This document shows positions 54,783 to 64,000 of a stretch of 64,000 nt of DNA, piece after piece. The stretch covers positions 319,001 to 383,000 of the forward strand of contig JAQGDQ010000178.1 of NCBI GenBank assembly GCA_030141605.1. Reading direction: 5' to 3'. Positions within the stretch are counted from its first letter, which is position 1, and every line of letters starts with the position of its first letter. The notes under the pieces are model-generated. The model did not search any database. It was not told where the DNA came from and saw only the letters and a program-made list of their open reading frames with translations. The translations under genes were made by a program, and so were the position numbers. Origin of the DNA: Tubiluchus corallicola (lineage: Eukaryota; Priapulida; Priapulimorpha; Priapulimorphida; Tubiluchidae).

Positions 54783-57700
54783 TTATACTGTCGATGAATG
54801 TATAATACTGTAAATTTAATTACACAAATTAAATTTATCTGGACAATCATATTTTTTGTCTTCTTACTGTCTCATTGCAGCCTCTTATCTTGATTAGGCA
54901 TGATCATCAAATGTTCAAGTTATCATGCTCATATTCATTCAACTGTTAAAGCTATGCTTTATCTTTACAATGCGACCAGTGAACCTTACATGGAATGCAG
55001 CAGGCATTACTGTGTTACCTAATTGCAAACAATTTTTTAATCTGAGTTAGATTCAAACCTAAAATTGTAGAGTCGTATAATTTGGCAATTAAACAACAAG
55101 CGTTCTCTATTATTATAACGTCTGAGACATGGTGCAATCAGCATGATTTCTGCGCACAATTTTTAAACAAAAATGTGTTTTTCTGCAGAACTAAATCAAG
55201 GGATATGCTTGTTCTTAATGAGGCTGTCTTTTATTAATGATTTGAAAATTTGTTTGATTATTTTTAAAAATAATTTCGATTCAGATTCCAAATCTTGAAA
55301 ATTTGTTTGATTAGAGTTCTAAAGTTAAAAGTTCGATTAGATTTGAGTTTGCTTTCTGATAGAGAATGCTTACCACAAATTTAGATTGGCCAATGACTTT
55401 GTTCTGGTCACATTTGTATAAAAAAATAAGTGGAAATGATGTAATGATTTCGTTTTACCAGAAGTTTTTTATTTGAAAATAGAAGGAAAAAAATCTTGAT
55501 ACACTAACATAGCAACAGACATGCAGTTACGAGGTGATGTTTTCCCTACTGAAGCTAAGTAAGAATAAATTTACAAGTTTGTGCACTTTAAATTTTGCTC
55601 AATGACTTACATCACACAATGTGGTCAAATTGTTTGAATGATGTTACGTATTCATTACCTAATAATGTTTCTTGTCTTTGCTTCTGTTAAATACCAAGAA
55701 ATGCCTTTCGCTTTAAAGCAGATGTACTTGGTTCTTTGGCGAGAGAACTTGGCGTATGATCTGAAACTAACTCATCCTGTTTTAAAGCAGCTGCTCTTTG
55801 CCGTTTAACTGTGCGAGCCTGAACTAACTTATCTCGCCTTAATGCAGCTGCTCTTTGCCGTCTAACTGTGCGAGAACTTCGCTTGCTTTCTTCAGCCATT
55901 TTACAACTTCGTAAAATGTCCTCTAGGCACTCCGCCTCTGTGGATTTTTTAATCTCTCTCAGGTCTGTGTTTTCATAGATGTCTTTTGCTCTAGTTATGA
56001 GTTTAACTGTGTGGTCAAGTACCTCATAGTCATTGGCTCTTTCATCCAAGTTTTTTACAGCCATATGAAATGCTCTCATGATGATCATTCGAAACATATT
56101 CAGCAGGTAAATTGCTGCGGAAAAATTGAAAATGAAGAAAAATGCAGGTCCAAACAGAGAGTGCGCATTTTCATAATTATAAAACTTGCCTCCACTCAGT
56201 AACATGTCCATCAGTGATCCCATAGATATTAAAAACGTATTGAACTCGTAGAGAATGTAGCTAAACACAAGCATGCCAAACAATGCAAACGGCAACAGTA
56301 CTAATAACAAAATAATCGTGTAGTTAAATAGGGCATCTACAGAAAAAGCAATTGTATCCGGAAAGAGAAACATCATCTTATTAAATGACAGTATCTTCCA
56401 CAGTTTGATAGTTACCAAGACGACCAGAAAACCCAAAACATACGTTAGTGTAAAATCCCAAAATGCAGCTGTGTAAAAACTCAAGAATTTTGATTGTTCT
56501 GCCCGCTTGTTTTCTTCTAACAAATTGTCAGTGAGTTTTGCCTTTTTCACAAACAGGATGAATCCCGTTAGGGAAAGGACAATAATGCTAAACTCGACAC
56601 AATTCCAGGTCTTTTTAAAATAGCTGAACTTCAGTTTGTTAAGTTGTTTTCCTTCTCTATAGATAAACACTCCAAGTAGCACAAGGTAAAAAATTTGGCT
56701 TGATATTATTGTTCCATCTACTGCACTTGCAAATGTAACCAGGTTCAAAGTAAAAATCTGATACAATGGAAAAATGCCGCCGGTATTACTAAATTCCAAA
56801 ATCATTAGCACAATGCTGAACAAGTTTGTGTTGGAATTGAATAGAGTCATCTCGATCATCACGGCTCGAGTGCGATCATCAATCCAACGCGAATCAATCA
56901 ATGAATCTATAATCAATTCATTCTGTGAGCGATTGCGAGTCAATTCCATCACATAGCCACCACCGCTGTAGAAAGCTAAATGTCCTGTAATAAAAAATGT
57001 AAATTCAGAGGACTTATTACAATGCAAAACAACTAACTTTATGCCAGTGTACAGAAAACTTTGTATACCAGTGTAGAGTAAGTTTTACCAATTATCAGTA
57101 CTAGTAATGAACACACATCGACAAACTGATGAATGCAGACCAACTACTACAAGCGCTCATACAGCGGATTAACCAAAATTCAGCCGACCACAACGTTCCA
57201 CTAATTAAGCGCTCAGTTATAAATCAAAATGATCGTGATTGCTTAATATAATAAGAGTAACATTTTGTATGTTTCGTCATTAATATCTGCCGTTTAATTA
57301 CTCAGGGCAAAAAACCTGCAATGCCATGTAGAGGTAAAACAACATAAGAGCTTAATGTTCTAAAGTCACTCAACACAACCAAATATTACGTTCGCATTTT
57401 AAGAGAATTATAAGCCTGTGACTGGGGTAGTCACATAAACATTAACAATGGCATTGTTCGTTTGAGAAACTAGCAAGAAGAAGCCGTGTGCACGAGTGCT
57501 ATGTTTTTACAACAGAAACTTTTGAGTGAGTAAACAGGAGAACTGGTTGCACCATTAAGTTTAGTAGATCAATGACGTGATGTCCCTCCATTTTAATTAA
57601 CCTCTTTATTGCTGTATTCCAGCTGATGCTCTGGAATATTTTATAGAAAATGAAAAGTTGCTGCTGCTTCTGTCACTGCTGTGTTATCGTGCTGCTGTTT

Positions 57701-58350
57701 CCCACCCTACAGCCACTGCCACCGCTGTCACGAACTACTGCTTTTTTGTAAAATATGTAAGCCCAGTGATTCATATTCAAATTGTGTCATTTATCAACCA
57801 CACAATGTTGAACCAGCCACATCATATTATATGCACGAACTGGCTTGACCTATTATCTACTGTTGCCTGATGACATGACTAAAAATCTGGCAAGATAGTT
57901 TCTAATTTGTTCTACACTGTTCTATTTCTGAGCCATTTGAATAGACAAACATTGATAAAAAGCAGAAAAAAGCTACACAGAAGGCAGCAGTCACAATTTA
58001 GGCAGACGATACAGCAATAACAGCAATCTTTTTTGCAACTTTATCCAACTGAGTAAACAGAAGAAATGATCATTGCAGCATTAAATTCATTGGATAAAAG
58101 ATGGCTGCTATTTCAAGCTTCAGCTAAATATAACTTTCGCAAGTACCTGCATAAGGTAATGTCCGCAATTCCAATGTTGAGCGAAATGTCCAGTGGTCAG
58201 TAGGAAAAGAAGGAAACTGACGTTCACGCCATCCTGGCGAATACGGGGCGATATCCTCCCAGGGCCAAGAATAAGCAGAGACACACTTCCTTCCAAATGG
58301 TTCCATAAGATGATGTATTGAACACAAACCTAAAATGTTAAAAAAACAGG
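54783..58350 (-). repeat. 3.6-kb tandem duplication, proximal unit
   Basis: Starts at TACTGTCGATGAATGTATAA directly after the distal unit and ends near 58350. Holds the first copy of the last two polycystin exons. Contains a 61-base insertion (57424-57484) absent from the distal unit. Confidence 0.9.
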
Positions 58351-61300
58351 CAGTGCAAGTCAATGGAATGCATGGAAGTCACCAAGACAAACTTTTCAAA
58401 TCACACAGAGAATTTATCAAGCCCTGAACAGTACAAAGCTGTGCCTAGCTTCCACCTAGTTTTGACATTACCAACCTGGCTTTATGCGTAATTGTCTCAG
58501 TCTCACAACACCAACTAACATCGTAGTCATATCTGCAGCATATCCGTATGGTGCCTCTTCTCCATTGTACAGTGTATCTGGATGTAAGCTAGGTTGCAAA
58601 GTGTTCCGGATGTAATCCCACATGGAACTCACAGTTGATATCTATAAACAAAAGAGTATGACGGTGTGATATACAAACCAAAACGAAACTAAAGTTTATT
58701 TGAATCAAAGAAGAGCTCTCAACAAGAAAACAACAACAATCAAACAAAATTACAAACTGCTTTTTGTAATTTTTTGACCAATTTGAGCTTAATAACTTAT
58801 GACTGGTACCTAAATAATTATTATTATTAATTATAATAATTATTAACAATTTATACTGCCATAAACCATATGACAGGTTGAATGTTGAAGCAAATTCCTC
58901 TCACTTTACCTTGCAGCATAGGAGAAATTAGGTACAACATTCAATCTGTCACAGAAAAAGTTGCATTTGCAGGAATAGGTTTACATATTGTCTCAATGTA
59001 TAAGGATAGAAACAAACACGGAAAATTATCGCCAAAATCATAGCAAAACTATTAGGCATTTTTTAAAAGAAATGTACTTGCCAAGAAAAAGTTATACTTA
59101 TAAACTGCTAATTAAAAACGCATATATTGTCAACTGAAACAATATTTCAGATGGCATAGGAAAACATAAATAAATATTGTTCTGCAGTAAGGTTTTTACT
59201 GCCAGCGATGTCACTCGCAGGGACTCACATCTCATCCTGGAGGTTAGCAGAACCAGGAGAGAAATCGATTAGCACACAAATTCACGAAAGAGAAAGTTTG
59301 GCTCAAACCAGCAGAAGTAGGAGAGGCATGGATTCACACACAAATTCACAAAAGAGAAAAGTTTGCCTCAAACTAGCAGAAGCAGGAGAGGCATGGATTC
59401 ACACACAAATTCACAAAAGAGAAACTTTGGCTCAACTAGCAGAATCAGGAGAGGCACTCGCTAAACTTAGTTAACCAGTTAAATCACATGCAAATTCACA
59501 ACAATTAGTCCAAGATTGTTTTTAAAAAGACAGGAAGACCGCATTTCGGCTGAACGGGCATCTCGCTAACACAAAACACGAAGAAGTTACCCTTGAAAGG
59601 TTACTGGACTGTCATATGAATGCCTAAAACAAATGAACTCTAAAACCTTTGATGATCTGGACAGACTTATGCTGTTTTGTGTTCAACTAGCAACTACCAT
59701 ACTCAAGGATTCAACTGTAGCACATGTATTTATCAACTTTGTAGTTTTAGACAGGCAAGAATTCGAATTTGACCAATCACAGAGTTCAGGATATGTGAAT
59801 TACAAGTAGGTAGGTTAAGGGGCCTTAAATTAGAAAGGGTGATTTATTTTGTTGTAGTACTAAAGTAACCTACAGAACAGTCACTGTAGCATTGATCACG
59901 AAGGTAGAGGGACTAGAAAAGAGATGTCAAATGCAGATTGGCCGAAACACCTCCCTCCAACATTTATTTATGTAAAAGCTTAATGAAAGATACCTACATC
60001 GGTAAAGTTCGTACTTCTCACATAAGATGCATTGATGACTACATCCTCTACAGTTCTAGTCACCATGTACGACCTAGAAAATGTAAAAGTACAGTGAATC
60101 CTCGCTTTATGCCCCCCAAATTAGCGACGTTTCATTTTAACAATACTAAACATTTGAATGACTTAACAACTCTTGTTTCATTTTAACGACAACTTTTTTA
60201 CTTTGCTCACATCCATTTTTTACCTTATCAACAACATTACTACCTAATTTATAGCAATACAACGGTACACATTGCATTATTATGTTCTAAAAATGCACTA
60301 ATAATAGAAAACAGAACAATTATTGTTATTATGTCTTTGCTTTGCGACTGACTGCTAAATGCTAGCCATATGTATAAAACGTTTTTTAACATTTTATTAC
60401 AAAGTTTTAATAAAAGTTGAATCTGTTAAGTTTTTTGGTATTTCAAAGTATTGGTCTTCTCATATGCCAATAAAACTTCAAAGAAGCCTATGAAATGTAT
60501 TATCAAAAGACTGTTTGTCATAAACTGCTTAAAGAAGTGTATGACTTGTGAAGGGTCAGTTTAAATCACAATTACAAAATAACTTCCAAAAGAAGTTGTA
60601 TCGTGTTTTATGAAACACCGTTCAACACATTTTTATTTTTGTGAACAGATTAAACCTTCATATTAGGCAGGTGTAATTAAAAAAAGTTTAAAAACGACAC
60701 TACATCTGTTGCATCTCTATTATCATAAAGGCCAAGTAGGGGTACTTTGCCAGAATTATTTACCCACCTTGCATCACGGAAATTATAGACAATAACAGAC
60801 AAACTTGCTATGAAACATAGGAAGAGAATAATCTCTTTAAGAATCGCATTAATTTCGTTGGTGTAATTCTTATTCTCCCGTGCAACCACTACAAACTTTT
60901 TATCAGGAGGCATGTACATGTAATGCTTTTGTCTGTATCTCGAGTTCCTATGCAAAAAATATGTTTGAATTAGGCTAATTAACAAAACCATTATAATCTA
61001 GTCTGTTACCAAAAATGGGGGACTGACTGGACATAGCTGCCAAACTTTCAAGAAGGCCTGATTCTTAGCCCTTTCTTACAGCATTTTGGACATGGACAGT
61101 TTTATAAAATTTCGCATTTTGGCCCGCTGTCCCGGGACACTAAAAAGTAAAAAAATGATCCTGCACTTTGGAGGTTTATAACTCCAAAACGTTCACAGAT
61201 AGACACTTGGTTGCTATTAGGGACGAATAGGAGCTTACATGTGAGCTGTTCTTTAGTAATATTATTAGTGTTTTGGAACACACAAAGTGGCCAGATTACA

Positions 61301-63639
61301 TCATCAATGCCCTTGAATCCATTTCACAAAATCAATAGTCCGGTCTGTTACCCAAAAAACGAGCTCTTAGCTTCGTACTAGATGACAAAATGCTATATAT
61401 TAGGTATGTTGCATGAATAGTGGCTCACAGATAATTAACTACATTGACATTCCAGAAGTTTAAACATGGGCACTCTCACTCATGTTTAACACGGGATGGA
61501 CAGGAACGATTAAGACAACGCCGGCCCTAACTCTAATTCAGCACACCTCAAAAATATAAAGAAAAATACCATGATGGAAAAACTACTCATTGGAAAACTT
61601 TGTCCCGGAGGTCAATCTGCTCCCGGATCGGGGAATGAGCCCCAGCCATGGCAGGGATGACAGGCAAGTTTTACAATAAATACAAATTATACAATTTTGT
61701 TAAACTAAACTGCAGTGCTTACATAAATATGATACTGCCCAAGTTTGAAATGAAAATAGCTTTACAAACCTTTTATAAGCATCAAGCCATTCTTTTTGCA
61801 GATAAGTATTTAAATTCAATAGTGATGTGTCAAAATGTCTTTCCTCAACCTCAACTGATGGCTTTTTGAAAATAAGTGCCGTTAAAGCAGCAACAACAAG
61901 AACTTTACCAGGTTGAAGTACAAAAATACTTTGAAATATCCCAGTTATCATAGAGATCAGCCAGTCTACACTTTTCCTGTATCCGTACTTCAGACCATAG
62001 AGCATAACCAGGTATGAACAGATAAGACAGGTGCTAATTACAAGAAACCATCCAATGTATAAACACCACCAGGGGAGTTGAAATGTTCTCTGGGGCTTTG
62101 GCTGAAGTTCAGAACGAGCTTTTCCCACATCTTGATAACTTATATGTGAAAAACTTTTCATCATTGAAGCAAATTGTTTAGAATTGACTTCCGAATTTTT
62201 CAGGTTACTCGCACAGTCTTTTATGCTTGTTACCTAAATTATACCAACAAATATTTGAATAAATTACACCAATCTCCCATTTTCTGGAAACAGATAGTAA
62301 CTCCACTTCACCTAGCTTTAAAAAAAACGATAAATGCCAAGAAGCAACGGTTTAATTCTTACAGTACCTAGTTGACTTTTTGGCTGGGCCGTATTGTGTT
62401 TTTCACATTTCACAATAGCTTTTTGTTGTGTGTTACTAAAACAGAATCTTGTAAATAAACAAATAGTCATATTAATCAAATAGTGTTAATAAACACTAAT
62501 ATTGAATATGAGTTTTATTTGTATGCGCGCACACACATACGTGCACATCTGCATGCACTCAAGAACCTTGACAAATAAGCAAGGTTATATTTAGAAACCA
62601 ATTTTCACAGCAGTCATAATATTAATCCATGTTATGTGATCATTTTATATGAAATGCAGAACAAGCTGCTAAACATACGTTTCACCATGCCTGGTGAATG
62701 TTACTTGTTGCAAAGCCATTGGAATCCCAAGGCTGTTAAACATTTCTACATGTTTTTGCACGGCTGTAGCAGCAAAATAAACAGACCTGAGTGACTGCGC
62801 TTAGAGCTGAGCTGAGCTTTGGCAGCAGTCTACTGCCTTCCGTCCCTTATACGAAAAATATAGGCAGCAGTGTGCCACCTTCTGTAGTGAAAGGGTTAAC
62901 GAAGTACCTTTAAATGTGAAATGAATACCCACTAAAAGGTATCTCATTAATTTGTAAAAATAAATAAATAAATATTTAAAGTAATTTTCAAATTGCAGAC
63001 TTGCTAGGTCGCATTTGCAAATAGCGTACTGCACATGTTGCTTGTTTTCAAAAAGCGGGAAATGCTAGCTTCCCTCATGCGCTCAAGCGAGACAGGGTTG
63101 TCAAACGCCGCAGATATGCAGCATTGCAAACATTTCCGATCTGTCGTGATTAACCCTCTAAAGGGTTGAACAGCCTAGCCATTAACCTGGTGCATGATTG
63201 CAAAGCGTGTTGTGATTGGCTGAAATGGATGCTTCTGTGGAGTTAGCCAGTGCCCGATTTACAGGGGACATAGAGGGCAATTGCCCCGGTGGTAACATGC
63301 AAAAACTTGTATGTGGTGTGGTTAAATTGCGTTTGCTCTCGCTTTTATTGAGGTGCGATATATAAACGTATCTGCTAGGTTGCTAGTTAGGTACCGACTA
63401 CGTTGGCATCTCAGGTCAGACGGCTAGTTTTGATAATGAACTAAATTCCAGATCTAGTGCAAGTGCAAAACTGTAAAAAATCTTAATTAACCATTTTCGT
63501 TGGTTTTTAATCATACGCAAAAGGTCATCGCAAGTTTACCTGCATCACATACTTCAGTCCAAACATTTTTTCTAGGAACGTCTCTTCTTTCTGTTTAAAT
63601 ATGCGCCTATACGTTCTAACGATTGTCCTTATAATATCG
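55687..63639 (-). CDS. polycystin-1-like (PKD1/PKD1L family) channel protein, 3' half
   Basis: Six in-phase minus-strand exons: 63639-63540, 62233-61770, 60947-60764, 58641-58476, 58329-58147 and 56984-55687. All phases match (2, 0, 2, 0, 1, 1). The order is typical of polycystin-1-type proteins: LPWWCLYIGWFLVISTCLIC with a long transmembrane region ending QPGKVLVVAALTALIFKKP; next helix ILFLCFIASLSVIVYNFRDA; TOP domain with RLRQLRIKPG, a CxxxYSxxxEDxxPYSPGW segment and FYSGGGYVMEL; then the channel domain from TRAVMIEMTLFNSNTNLFSI through FKKTWNCVEF, the pore region and SFNFSAAIYLLNM-type last helix. It should be a membrane cation-channel subunit or receptor partner of a polycystin-2. REJ/GAIN/PLAT parts would lie beyond the right edge. 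The C-tail carries tandem QRAAALRRDKLV repeats. The 63.6-kb exon is the least certain. Confidence 0.85.
58865..58970. repeat. short foldback
   Basis: GACAGGTTGAATGTTG at about 58872 and CAACATTCAATCTGTC at about 58937 are complementary with one mismatch, across a ~50-base loop. Lies in a polycystin intron. Possibly a tiny MITE. Confidence 0.5.
59225..59460 (+). repeat. ~65-bp tandem repeat, about 3.5 units
   Basis: Units carry AATTCACAAAAGAGAAA, CTAGCAGAAGCAGGAGAGGC and ATGGATTCACACAC. The frame at 59208-59474 is open because of the unit and is not a gene. Lies in the polycystin intron 58642-60763. Confidence 0.85.
60092..60372 (-). mobile_element. Tc1/mariner-pogo-type MITE, half copy 3
   Basis: Begins CAGTGAATCCTCGCTTTATG after a TA and follows the complement of the right half of 5831-6491 (CGTTTCATTTTAA, AAAATGCAcTAaTA, GACTGACTGC words) for about 280 bases. 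Left half missing. Lies in a polycystin intron. Confidence 0.75.
60948..61769. other. polycystin intron
   Basis: Between the exons 61770-62233 and 60764-60947. Two related stretches begin TAGTCTGTTACCAAAAA (about 60999) and GTCCGGTCTGTTACCCAAAA (about 61338), suggesting a diverged repeat. No exon seen. Confidence 0.5.
62234..63539. other. polycystin intron with GC-richer flank
   Basis: Holds a (CA)n-like patch near 62525 and no convincing exon. The intron would run from the donor CAG|GTAAAC at 63539 to the acceptor TTTAG at 62238-62234. Confidence 0.45.
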
Positions 63640-63714
63640 CTAAATGTAAAAAAATCAGATATCAATGTTACTCGCAATCGAATTCAGACTACAAAACTTG
63701 CCTGACAATTTTAA

Positions 63715-63895
63715 TTTATAGCAGTGGTGACAAAATATGTTTTAAGTGAAGCAGGATGGTTTTGACACACATGAAAAAGGCCACTGAACTGATTAGAATC
63801 CCCAAATCCAAATATGAAATTTCTTCGTACTTCTTAAAATAGACTTGAAATATTAACGACACAGCGACAATTATCGTCAAAAGTCTACCACTTCA
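63715..63895 (-). CDS. possible upstream polycystin exon or relic
   Basis: The minus strand has about 56 open codons rich in hydrophobic residues: LLTIIVAVSLIFQVYFKKYE and YLDLGILISSVAFFMCVKTI, then a TAA at about 63718. It looks like one or two membrane helices of a channel or polycystin-type protein and sits just upstream of the 63.6-kb exon. However, no donor of the required phase was found before the stop and the acceptor is weak. It may be a decayed exon or the end of another copy. Confidence 0.25.
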
Positions 63896-64000
63896 ATGAT
63901 TATTTATCCTACAGTCAAATTCCTGTAACACGATTTGGCTTATGACGAAACTCTCAGCAGTATGATAATTTTATTATGCCCCAAGGTTATAATAAAACCT

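Noticed and set aside
54079-57870. Identical 70-codon plus-strand ORFs at 54079 and 57658
   Set aside because: Shadow frames in the intron between duplicated polycystin exons; identity is due to the duplication.
59208-59474. 88-codon repetitive ORF
   Set aside because: Produced by a ~65-bp tandem repeat in a polycystin intron.

Overview
The window looks like animal (metazoan, invertebrate-type) nuclear DNA. It is AT-rich, its genes are split by GT-AG introns, and it is full of microsatellites, minisatellites, MITE-like elements and decayed retroelements. The protein families seen (polycystin-1-like channel, cadherin-like surface protein, C2H2 zinc fingers, ankyrin plus Mab-21/cGAS-like enzyme) are animal families. 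I cannot name the phylum from the sequence alone. All exon models are my own splice-site readings, without transcript support.

Layout. 1-13 kb: the end of an unrecognised gene (174-355, +); an intact intronless cadherin-like membrane protein (1472-3409, +) with a truncated, broken inverted copy (10.1-11.4 kb, -); scattered exons of a plus-strand gene, possibly URB1-like (5562-5743, 9821-9983); a 0.7-kb direct repeat; and several dispersed repeats. 13-24.5 kb: two tandem plus-strand three-exon genes for secreted GYG-x-NGPP proteins, A (13187-16553, 200 aa) and B (21443-24311, 298 aa). They share intron positions and phases. B is a nine-unit repeat precursor with basic residues flanking most units. 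I do not recognise this family.

24.5-37 kb: degraded transposons, then a zinc-finger cluster. Two plus-strand paralogues (28622-29476, 30376-31266) share one N-terminal finger, an acidic/serine-rich middle and two C-terminal fingers. A convergent minus-strand gene (32872-36821) carries eight fingers and AT-hook-like motifs, and a decayed copy of its own 3' end lies in its intron. 39.6-43.4 kb: a minus-strand ankyrin-repeat plus Mab-21 nucleotidyltransferase (cGAS-like) gene with its apparent catalytic acidic residues kept. Its 3' intron holds a 48-bp minisatellite.

44-51 kb: mostly non-coding, with a decayed LTR-retrotransposon gag and an inactive transposon-type fragment. 51.2-64 kb: the 3' half of a minus-strand polycystin-1-like gene. 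Its last two exons, encoding the end of the extracellular TOP domain and the whole channel domain, are tandemly duplicated as a 3.6-kb unit. Both copies are open and both splice in phase, so the locus could make two alternative channel modules.

The items most worth following up are the GYG-NGPP gene pair, the duplicated polycystin channel cassette and the ankyrin-cGLR gene.
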